Assembly (NCBI GenBank): GCA_020650975.1
Contig: JAIPMN010000615.1
Coordinates: 1 to 64,000, forward strand
Length of the DNA: 64,000 nucleotides
Reading direction: 5' to 3'
DNA from: Apostichopus californicus
Taxonomy: Eukaryota; Echinodermata; Holothuroidea; Aspidochirotida; Stichopodidae
Position 1 is the stretch's first letter. Every line of letters starts with the position of its first letter. Both the position numbers and the translations under genes were made by a program. A model generated the notes under the pieces. It did no database searches and was not told the DNA's origin. It saw only the letters and a program-made list of their open reading frames with translations. Shown in pieces: positions 1 through 11,500 of this stretch.

Positions 1-221
1 TTTTTTTTCAGCCTTTCCCAACATCGGATTGACTTGAATTTTCACATGTGTAAAACGGAAACCAACTAGAATACTCTTGAATAAAATCGTGTTTTTTCGT
101 CGATGCCGAAAATCACTATCGTTCGTCTTTAAGCATATAAGTATGATCAGCTATCTCTCACATTTTGTTTATATCTCTCTCACAAGTTATTGTTTGTTAA
201 TCATGTTTTTGTTTAGTGCAG

Positions 222-2335
222 ATTTTGTTTATCTCCATTAACAGCATTAAACAAGGCGTGCAAGACCACAATAAGCCAATCTCTATAACTGCTGGTAGTG
301 ACGGCATGGATGTTATAGGTAAGCTTAATAATTATTAAATACTTTCATTGTTGTTAAGATTAGGCTTTGCAGATTTCAACAATCACCGAAAAATGGGACA
401 AGAGAAAGGAAAAGGAAACGTTAGTTCCGAACTTCCTGGATATGTGTAGTACACAATACTAACGTTTGAAATGTCTTGTACGGTTGTTGATCATTTCAAA
501 AACAGTGAACTGTTCCAGGATGAAACAGATCTCACGGTAATGGTGTCCTCACTGAGTACATTGCTCCAATTGCTACCATCATTTATATGCATTGGACCAA
601 ACCATGTAACTATCTGTCAAATCATTGTCTGGATTTAGATGTTTACCTTTCAATACTACTCTGACACAAGTCATACCCTTGTTACACTTTAAAGTGAAAT
701 CCATGTCACTGCAAAAGATTGTGATGATTGAACTTGTGGCCGCGTACTCAGCGTCAATTCCGATCTGTATTATATATGACAATCTGCCAAATTTACTTTC
801 TTATTATTTTCAGGTTTACCCCCAGTGAAGGGAGACGATATTGGGAGGGGTAATGCTAGAACTCCATTGGAACTCTGGAAGCAAGCCTTTACTGCAGTGT
901 TTCCCCAGGAGGTAAAAACAGATTATGATCTTATCAATATGAATAAAGAGTTTGTATTTTTTGCTTAGCTTCATCCAAATTAGTTGTTATTTAAATCTTT
1001 TTCTGACTTTTTTTCTCCCATTTTTCAAACAGGCTGTAGAAAAGGAGATGGCAGCTGATCCGTCTAAGGACCCGCAATATCGAGAATCAGCTGTGGACAA
1101 CGTCAGAGCCCAGAAGGATAAGGTAATATTAAAATGGAGGCAGGCTGTCGATGCAGTCCAGAACTGGAGCCACTTAAATGGAGTGATGTAGAATGCCCTG
1201 TGATGTGTTTGCTATGTTAAACTGGACCGTGTGTGGACTTAAACCGTCCAATTCAGTTGTTGTGGCTGATATGAACATGAGATTTTGCGTTATGATATTG
1301 TGAAAGAAATGAGTACTTTATTGTGCAAAACCTTGAGCTTGTCGATTTTTTATGACATAATTAATAAACATATTGACATTGATGCTACTACGTTGATTAT
1401 TATTATATTTTTGTTTTTTATGATATAAAAAAATTGCAGTGTTCAACCCAATGGAAAAGAAGAGAACCTAAAGGAAAAGAAAGATTTTGGAAGTGTATTG
1501 AAAGCTGAAGAAAACACTATTTGTTCTAAAAAAAAGAAAAAGAAGAATAATACATATGCAAAGCCTTCCTTTCATAAATCATCTAGATTACCTACAAATT
1601 CCATAAAAAGACATGGAATATCACCATTTCTCAAGCCTTGCTTTGACCTGCCAATCCCAGAACACTGGTCTTCACTAAGACATTGATTTGTGTAACTTCA
1701 TTCTTTTTAATATCTGTGCAAAAATTGAGCAAGACTAGCACGGTCAGGAATGTACTTTTGGAATCGTCAATCTCCATTTATCTGATTGCTTTGAATTGGG
1801 GAATGGAGATACAGATAACAATGTTTGGGGACAATACTGTTGACCTTTTAAGTATGATTTGCAACTAGTTACTTACATCAGTAGTTGAATGAGTGAAAAT
1901 TCTAGATTATGCAATGATATTTCTTTTGAAAATTAAAAAATGTTTCTTAAAGTTGATACATTGGTCAGATTTATTCAATTTAACTATCAACATAAATTCT
2001 CAGGGTGATATTTATTGACCAGGAAAGTTACTCTGCAAACTAAAGCAGTCGATTTCTTTGTGATCGACAAAGGATACATGAAATCAGATGACTTTTGAAC
2101 TTAATAACCGTTTGTGAAAAGATGTTGAAAATGAATTAATTGTTTGGAATAAAGGCAGTTTCTCCTTGGACATTTGTAGAGCTGTGAAGCATAATTATTT
2201 TCCTTTCTTTCCTTCTCACTCTCTCCAATATTTGTTTATTAATCATTATTTCAGGAATTAGAGAAATATAAAAAGAAACTCGAAAGGAAAGCCAAGACTA
2301 ATCAACTTGCAGGACCAACGGGTGAGGTCAGCTGA
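222..2335 (+). CDS. 3' part of an unidentified small gene, four exons seen
   Basis: Four exons join in phase: 222-318, 814-911, 1033-1122 and 2255-2335, the last ending in TGA at 2333-2335. Each has AG before and GT after (donors GTAAGC, GTAAAA, GTAATA). They encode about 121 residues. The first exon reads ILFISINSIKQ, which could be the end of a membrane segment, followed by a polar stretch. The second contains TPLELWKQAFTAVFPQE. The third and fourth form a charged probable helix (AVEKEMAADP, then ELEKYKKKLERKAK) before a short tail ending in GEVS. The 5' part lies upstream of the window or in an exon I cannot define. I do not recognise the family, so no function is given. It converges on XPO5. 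Confidence 0.65.
1123..1368 (+). other. Possible alternative 3' end of gene 1 by intron read-through
   Basis: If the donor after 1122 is not used, the frame continues for 22 more codons to a stop at 1189-1191. An AATAAA lies at 1363-1368. This would make a shorter isoform with a different C-terminus. Only the open frame and the hexamer support it. Confidence 0.25.
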
Positions 2336-3139
2336 GGATCTCTGACAGCCACATTAGCAGCGAAGTGTTTTCCATCTTGTGGTTTGGTTTGGGTCCTGTC
2401 AGAAGTAGCACAAAATCGTATCAGTCCTTGCAGGGGAGGACCCACACAGATCTGTGGATTGAGCACAGGCTATGATGATAGTTTGCCCCCTGAAGTCTGG
2501 CAATTGCTCAATTCTGTTATACTACTCTAGAATTGTGAAAATGTTTGTTTCTATATTTGATATATTTATCATGGTCACAGCTTAACATTTGTCAGATGAT
2601 GTTGTAGAAACTGAAGTAGTCCCGATCTGTGATACAAAGTTAGGCTTTCATAGTTCACAATTTCTTTGTTCGACAAAACTTTTAATTTGAAAATGGTACT
2701 ATGAATGAAAGGATACCAACAAGTGTCTTAACTGTAAAAATTATTTGCCTCTCTCTCTATATAAGTATATAAATGTTTGTTGCTGTTATTCAAACAGGTC
2801 ACCTTTTGATAGGAATACATTAGAATGTACCATTGCCTATAGAGAACCGGTTTCATGCCTCTCAGTAGTGGAAATAGGACTCCATACAAGATAGCTCCAT
2901 ACAAACGAAAGATAATTCAACAGTTGGGCCAATATCTTATTGAGCATACATCAAAGATAGATAGGGAAAGTGATGTTCACTAAAGGAAATTCTTTAGACA
3001 GAGAGGTAAACATATCCAGGGATATGGCCCCCAACATATTCTTGTAAAAGCACTTGTTCTGTTTTATGTATTTCACAATACAACCAAATATATTTGAATT
3101 TAGTGTGTCTTTCATGTGTCTAATATTTGTTAGTGTGTT

Positions 3140-3145
3140 AATAAA
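3140..3145 (+). terminator. Candidate polyadenylation signal of gene 1
   Basis: AATAAA about 805 bases after the gene 1 stop codon and before the convergent XPO5 gene. It is a position-based guess. Confidence 0.35.
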
Positions 3146-4851
3146 CAGCTATTATTATTATGGTTTTTAACAGATGTATAGTGATAGTTCAATATACTGT
3201 ATATTAAATATATAAGAGTAGCAAGAAACAGTCCTTTCCTGCTGCTCTGGGTAAACAAATGTCTAGTTTCTACGTTTTTGCTGGAATGATGTAGAGATGG
3301 CCTCAAACCATGCGGCTAATTGTTTTGTCTTTGAATTCTCAAGCAGAGACATTCACTCTTTGCCTGAAACCAATAACCTATCCTCTGTGATCACATTTTC
3401 CCATTATAGATGACACTTAGGAGATCAAGGAGACAACTTAATGCAAATTTGGCTCTCATCCAATTAGAGGCTTAATGCCTGTTTTTGTAAACTGTTAAGA
3501 ATGCATTGAGGATCCCTGAGATGAGATGCATTGTGAAGTTGTGCCGAGTATTTTGAATTGTTTTTAAGAACATTTGAACTTATTATGTTCACTTTTGAAA
3601 TAATGCACCAGTTTTGATAATGGTCACCAAGCTCATGTTGATGTTTAAAGTAATGCAACATGAAAATCTCCAGCTAGAATGTATTCAACAATTAGTAATT
3701 TAATCATGCAACGGTATCGACTGACAATTTGCAATCATTCCCAGACCAACCATGTGAAGGTTAATGTACAGTGCAGTATTAAAATTGTTACATTGTACAA
3801 ACATTATACATTTATGATAATTAGCCACAAGGAAGAACTTTCTCATAGAGATATTACTTAATGATCAGGCTAGTGTTTTTCCTCAACTGGTTGAAGGATA
3901 CTTCTTATCATTGTTAATTCATTTTTTGATGTGTAAATGAGGAATACACCTTTTAAGTATCCTAATGAAATTTCCATCTTGGAGACTTTCATTTATAGTC
4001 ATATCTTTGCTACCAAAAAGTTAACTTGATGCTTACAAATGTTGTTTCATCAACAAACTTAAGACTGTGTTCCTCTTTTACAAGCAAAAATAATTTAGCT
4101 CTGGACTATTTTCTATTACAAATTACTTTTAAGGCACTTGCTGCTAAGGCACTCAGATAATTGTCCTTGAAAAGATAAAGTTGATTGCTTCAGTAATCTA
4201 ATGTTATTTTCTTTATTATTAGTATATAAAGTACCTATGTCCAGTTTCAAGATACATTTAAACATGAAAAAAGTAAAAACTTGGATTCTTTGCATTTATT
4301 CTTTTTTATTCTTTGCTGTTAAGTGAAAAACTTTTACAAAACAGAAAATAATGATCATTTGACTTTGACATTACTAATTAACATTGACATTACTTATAGA
4401 ACACAATTAAATCAAATTCAGGTGGAATGCCAAATTCTCTCATGGAATTGGATAGTGTCTCCATTATCATGTTATTGCATACTGTTTCTATTCATCCACT
4501 ACAAACAACTTTCACTTTTGTTTGCAAAGGTGAGCAGTAGTTTAATAAAATAAATCTGTTGAATCTTCCTGTGACACTTAATTGTGAGATCTCTAATACA
4601 TTGTATCTCAAGAACATGAACCCTTGGAAGTTATCAATGCATGACATTGCAATTCATTGGCAAACAAAGAAAAGCAAACTAGGCATAATGGACATTTGGA
4701 TGGCTTGCTAATAGTTTAAAAGAGGAAAACTGTAGAACAGATAATCTAACCGTGCTATGTGACATCAACCTGCTGTGAATGTACACTTGCTATTATATAG
4801 CTGCAACAACTTCCTTTTCCCCATTCTATCATTCGGTCACCAGATGTGACA

Positions 4852-4857
4852 TTTATT
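4852..4857 (-). terminator. XPO5: Candidate polyadenylation signal of XPO5
   Basis: TTTATT on the plus strand is AATAAA on the minus strand, about 730 bases beyond the XPO5 stop at 5588-5590. It is the first perfect hexamer I noticed downstream. Confidence 0.3.
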
Positions 4858-5587
4858 TCCTTATTCTTAAATGGCAGCATAGTTCATATAACACCTCTAA
4901 ACAAGACTAATATCCACTAGCAACGACAGCATCAGGTTGTTTAACGTTGGCATGGAATCTGAACGTAAAAGACTGTAAGCATAGGCACAGCCTCTTGCTA
5001 AAAAATATGCCGTATTTGTTGCCTTATACAGGGTGTTCTTGCACCATGGGTGAAACAAAATTTCATAATTCAAATCCAAAATGTAATTACTTTTTTATGT
5101 AAGAAAATATATCCTCGTAACTTATCATAATTAATTTTGTTCCACAAGAAACACAATTTGATGGAACATCATTTTAGAAATTCATGGCAATTTAAATGTT
5201 CTGGATGCCCTAACTGGAGTAAACCTTGTCACAGAAATTTCTAGCTCGAGTAACGTAAACCAAAAGGCGTTAGGGATGGCACTGCTGGCGTCTGTTGTTA
5301 GTACAGTGCCTCACTCCACACTATCCATGCCCTCTCCCATACGCATGCAGGTTGGTCACATTCGGCAGACTTGGTTAAAGATATTTAAAATCCGGATACT
5401 GTAGGTAATATCATAAAGCCGCCCGGACGACAATGTAAGCCATTAAAAAAGGACGTGTCCAGGGAAATCCAGAAGTCTGGTAACCCTACATTTGCAAAGA
5501 TCCTTGATAACTGGTTTCACTTATCACTTCTCATCTGTGAGATGGCCGCCAGTCTTTTTCATTAAAGTCTCTTCTAATCATCTTCCA

Positions 5588-8500
5588 TTAATTGGCAAAG
5601 AGTGACACTAAAGCCAAATCCTCACTGGATGTAGCTGTATCTATTACTGACGGTTTTAACTTTGTTGGCTTATAGAGTTTTGGAAGATTCTTTATGTGGA
5701 CTTCTCTCTTGAACATCTGACCGACTGGTTTCTGTTAAGAAGACAAGAGAAATCGTAAACAAAAATAAACTTCCAAACCAGGTCACGACCAAACTAGTAA
5801 TATTCATTTACCTACATGAATAATTTGTGGTTTCGAAAAAACTTGCAACCCAACCTATCACTGATTCGAAAATGATGATAGATATGATAATGAAACAGCA
5901 CAACTGCAAAACTTTTGTAGGAAGCAAATCTTTATAACAAATCTCTCGGAAAGTCAAAAAAAATTTCCTCATGAGCACAGACTACCTACCGATATAACAC
6001 CGGCTACCAGTTTCTTAAAAGCCTCTTTCTTCTTCTTTTCGGTCGGAGACTTAACGTTTGGGTTCTTGCAAATGTACCGCTTCAGGAATAGATCAATCTC
6101 ACTTCCGTTTGCATCTGGAAGATCCCGTAAAACTTTCTCTACTGACTCGAACTTGGGTCTCTATAGCAGGATAGCAACATACACCAAAACAAAAATTGTT
6201 ACTAAGTTCATAACATAACATACAGAAAAGGAAAACAAAAACAACACAAAATTATGTTTCTGGTACATTGAGTGATTTGGGTACACAGAATTGAATAAAG
6301 TGAGATCTAACATTAAAGGACAGGTAACTTTATAAGTACCGACTCAAAAGGCTGGACAGTTTGAGTACCTGTTTCATGGAAAGGTATATTCATTACCTAC
6401 TTGAAGGTTGGTAATCTGAGTACCTTTTTAACAGAACAGCAGTTTGAGAGAAGCCTCTAGAAGAACTGCACAATCTGGCTACCAATTTCTCAGACAGGTT
6501 GTTTGAGTACCTACCATCATTTCATAATGCTGTAGCCCCCTCATTATCAGAGGGTTCTTGACGGCTTCGTACTGTCCATGAACGCTCAGTCCTTTTAAGA
6601 TCGCCGTGAAAAGTTGGGCAGCAGCTTCGGGTAGAAGATGTTTCTCCATAATCTAAACAAAAACAGAAGACAACGGTGGAGACATATAACAAAAAAAACA
6701 ATAGAAACTAAACATTGTAACCTTAAAGGGCAGTGCTTCAGCTAAAGATTATTTGAACAATTAATTTTACACCCAACACTTTAATGAACAACTGGTGCTG
6801 CAATGCAAAGGTTTCAAAAACAGTATGTGGGTGGGGATGGGGATGGGGCAGGAAGGTGAAGGAGTGAGACAAGGCAGAAATATAAGAAGCAGATCATTAC
6901 CTGTGGTAAGAGAATGCCAGCTAGGAATGCACTTCGAATGCTTGTCAAGGAATCATTCCAAGACATTGCAGAATAAACAAAAAGGAGAATACTTTGACAG
7001 AGTTCCTGCAAATGCAAAGTAAAAACAAATATCAGTAACTCTATTGGTAAGGTAAAGGCACATAGGTATCTAGATGTAAGGTAAAGGCACATAGGCATCA
7101 AGCTATAGGTAAGGTGAAGGCAAATAGGCATCAAGCCAGAGGTAAGGTAAAGGCACATAGGCATCAAGCTATGGGTAAGGTAAAGGCACATAGGCATCAA
7201 GCTATTGGTAAGGTGAAGGCACCTAGGCATCAAGTCAGAGCTAAGGTAGAGGCACGTAGGCATCAAGCCAGAGGTAAGGTAAAGGCACATTGGCATCAAG
7301 TGGACTGTTACAATGTTCCATTGAACGACCTCAGAAAACTCCAACAATAAAAAGTGCTATACACATGAAACTTCAGGAATAAGGGACAAGAAATCTTCAA
7401 TTCCTTGAATACTCTGACAAGTAATTACATGTATCCTACAGGTATTAGCCATCTTTGCCACCTTTTAGAAGTATACATGTAAATTCTGATTTACAGTTCT
7501 ATGGGATTACCTCGTCTTGTATTGCACTAATTCCAAGGGTGCCCATCTGCTCTGTCTCTGAGCTGTTTGCGGTGGGTTTCTGTTCCTCCTCTACATCCAT
7601 CTCAACCGAAGACTCCGCAGTATCACCTGCATCCTTACGTATAAGAACCAGTCCTTCACAGAGAGAAGATCAAGACTTTAGAAAATCATGTAAAGCAGGA
7701 GGTGGGATGGTGGGATATAGTTGGGAAGAGGGGAGGCGGGGGGTGGGTGGGGGGAGATGGCAGGAGGGACTAGTCAGACATTTCCTTTAAAATGTTAGAA
7801 GAAAGGAGACTGAGAGAAGACCAAAGACCATCAAACAGTACTATGAACTTCCTTATTAATCTCCTGCCCGTTGAAGATGTATGCAACTTCTGGTAGAGCA
7901 GATAAAACACCCACTCTACCAAAATGGCACCAGGGGTGAGCAACCCTGGCTGCACTCTTCAGGGCAGTCCTACAAATCATAGTGTAAGTTACTTTAATAT
8001 GTACCAACATGAAAATGGTACCAGATTTGAGAGGATATGTAAGGGGGGGGGGGTGTGGAATCCAGATGAATGGTAACCTTACTACATAAGCCTATTACTG
8101 TTATGAAAAAAATTCTCACTTAGCAATTCCAGGTAATCTCTTGTGATGAGACAAAGCAAATGGTCGGCTAGAATTTCCTCAGCTTCTTGATCACTGCCAG
8201 GCTCTGCACCACTGTGAACGTACCATATATTTCATTAATATAATTACATTATATCATAATAACCTAACTTTACCACACTACTAGTGAAGATTTTTCGGCA
8301 TATAGTTCTTAAAGCTGTTCAAAGACAGAAGAATCATATGCATAAATTTTAATTTCTTTAACCCACTTTCAATTGTCACGGAACGCTAAAATGATGAAAT
8401 TTCATCAAAAGCTGATAGTGTCACCTGGAAACACCAGGTTAACTTGATACTGGTTGAGTCAAGTAGACTATCAGTATGAATCTTCACAGCATGTGTTAAC

Positions 8501-11500
8501 CCTATAAGTTTTGTGTACCTGGATCAAATTAATAGAAAATTACTGAATGTTTGGTCAGAAGTGACAAGGACTGTATTCAACATTGACATGAATATTCCAT
8601 CTTACTATTTATGTTTTGTACAATCAATGCCCACAGCTCCTATGCTGAATGTTTGGTCAGAAGTGACAAAGACTGTATTCAACATTGACATTCATATTCC
8701 CATTTAGGTTTCATACAATCAATGCACACAGCTCCTTTGTTTTAATGCTGAATGTTTGGTCAGAAGTGACAAAGACTGTTCAACATTGACATTCATATTC
8801 CATCTTCCCGTTCAGGTTTCGTACTATCAATGAGCATAACTCCAATGCTCTAATGGACCATACTTCTTCATGCATGACAAGTGACATAATATGTTGAGAT
8901 GATAACGATGAAAACATGTCAGCCCTAGAAAAGAATGAAGTATAACAAATATTTGATGATACTTTTAGCAAGTTACATCAATTACTTTACACCTTCACAT
9001 CCTACTTTGATAAAAGATTTTAAGGGATAAAGCATAAGAGAGAATATCACTCTCACCTTGCCTGAGCAGACCATTCCTGACTCAGTCTCTCAAACATAAG
9101 GCGACACATCCTCTTCAGAATTGGAATGAGATGGCTGGTATAACACTCTTGAGGGCAGTATTTCACTAAATGTTTCAATACGACCCGTATCGGATGAAAA
9201 TGTCAAGGATTTATAGTGGCGGCATTCAGAACAAAAAAAATTGGCACATCTTTATTCTGACACAGTTCAGCCTAGACGATACGATTGCAGTTTATTGTAT
9301 TCAAATGGGAAATATTGTGAGGCTATTTAATGACGAACTTTTTCATTGCCATTAAAACTGTCTCAAACTGTTGTAAATCGCTGATATTTGAGTACTAAAA
9401 TATCTGATGTGACATGCTTTGCAAAACACACTTCTTGTCTGTTACCGAGGCAGTGACCAGACTCTGGGAGATGTGATGTGTTACAAAGTTTAATACCAAA
9501 CTGTGTCAGAAAAGTTAAACATGAGTTTGTAACTAACAAAGTGAGAGATAAACTATGAAGACAGACTGACATATTTTTCACGACACACTTTTAACAACTT
9601 TGAACTTTTTTTAAAGGATATGAATAATATTTCTGAGTTTGAAATTTGGTAAAAATTCAATATTGTTGAAAACAGTCTCCATCATCATGTTACAGATACC
9701 ATTCGGTGAGTAGAATTCATAGCCCAAACACTGGCAAGCAGTTGCAAAGATGTGACACCTAAAAAGAAATGGTTAAAACAAGAAAGTCAAAAAGAGATTA
9801 ATAACACATCTGAAAGGTGACTAAGAAATGACTTTCATTTACCAATGAAATGATACTGAAAGAGGAGAGGAGAGACAGGCATAAATAAAGAGAAGTGGAA
9901 AGCAAGATGATTTTGAAGCAGAAGGTTCAATAGAAGCTATTGTCTTTACATCAACTTACTAGGATGACTGCTTGACAAGGAGAGCCAAAAAAAAAAGTTT
10001 TTTTTATAGGTGAAAGATTTGGTATATCCAGACATATTGCCATTGTATTGATTCTATCAGTTACATAAGCTTCAAATTTGTCAATTCCTTTTTAATATTG
10101 AGACCTTTGTTTATGGCATAATTTGCAATGTTTCAAGACTCTATCGACTATCCCATTGCCATGGAAATAACTATCCTTCATTAAATAAATGTAAGAAGAT
10201 AGGAGACTGAGAGAAGACCGAAGACCATCAAACAGTACTATGAACTTCCTTATTAATCTCCTGCCCGTTGAAGATGAATGCAACTTCTGGTAGAGCAGAT
10301 AAAACACCCACTCTACCAAAATGGCACCAGGGGTGAGCAACCCTGGCTGCACTCTTCAGGGCAGTCCTCCAATCATAGTGTAAGTTACTGCAACTTCTGA
10401 TACAGCAGATAAACCCAAAATGGTACCAGGGGAGAGAGCACCTCTAACTGTACTCTTCAGTGCAATCCACCCAATCAAAGATATAAATTGAAACATGTTT
10501 AGTAAACCAATCAATCTTCTCCTCATACAGAATTGAACACTTAGCCTAGACTTCTGATTGGTTTTATTGTTTTAGCCATTTTAGCCTTTGAAGAAGATCC
10601 GTCAGGCCAACTTACTTTTACACATTCTCAGGCTAAATGACCAGTGGCTTAAATATACTAAACGATGATAATGCAACATCAACACTCCTCACACATTTAA
10701 GTCTGTTGTGATGTAATACTTACAACTGATCATGAATATTGTGCAGGAAGCTCTGAGTCTTTTCTGCCATTGGTCTGTTAGCGGGGAGCTCCAGCCCGTC
10801 GGCAAAGCTAGGAGATGCACCTGAGACGTGGGCAGAAAGAGATACCGAATAACAATCAATATGTGGCATACGTGTCATCAAATTGGTTATCTATGCAGAA
10901 CAGTGTAAAGAAAGAGAAGATTGCTGATACGCTGGACACCTTTTACTTTCCTCCTAATATATGGCTGGACATAAATTATAATGGTGTTACCAAACAAATG
11001 TAGAAGTCAATGGGTCATACACATACTGAATAACAATCAATATGTGGCAAACATGTCATCTTATTAGTTATCTATGTAAAACTGTGTAAAGAAAGAGAAG
11101 ATTGCTGATACGCTGGACGCCTTATGCTTTTCTCCTAATGTATGGCTGGACATATATTATACTGGTGTCACCATACAAATGTTGAAGTCAATAAATCATA
11201 TACCATATGTTTAACATTTTTATTTCTTCTGTTTGGGTCAGTCTTGATTGTGTACATTTCCTAGCATGATTTGTACAATTGAACTAAACCCTCAATCCTG
11301 CTTTGACTAATAGTTATATTGAGTCCTACTGATATGTCTTCACTTATCCTTTTTTTCGTTGACTACATTGGTTACTACTCTCCCACAGGATAGACTTTAA
11401 AATTCTCCAGCTGTCCTTACAAGGCCCTGAATGGTTTAGCACCAAAATATCTGAGTTATAAGTAATAAAGTACTAAAAAAGAAAACTACGTTTTCTGGAC

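Larger units (their letters stand above)
2336..5587. other. Region between two convergent 3' ends, no further gene seen
   Basis: This holds the probable 3' UTR of gene 1 and, on the other strand, of XPO5. Reading frames are short and interrupted and lack splice-site support. I see no repeat array or RNA gene. Confidence 0.6.

Noticed and set aside
6814-7347. 177-codon minus-strand reading frame with repeated MPMCLYLT
   Set aside because: It is the 33-base minisatellite read in a frame kept open by the period. Only the part covering XPO5 exon 26 (6901-7005) is coding.
7770-7955. Reading frame starting MQPGLLTPGAILVEW, also seen at 10092-10352
   Set aside because: Both are copies of the same dispersed repeat, without splice-site or family support.
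8780-8940. Minus-strand open stretch RADMFSSLSSQHIMSL with an acceptor, between XPO5 exons 23 and 24
   Set aside because: No donor leaves the two-base phase that exon 24 needs, and human XPO5 has no matching segment. Joining exon 23 directly to 8211 gives a good alignment.
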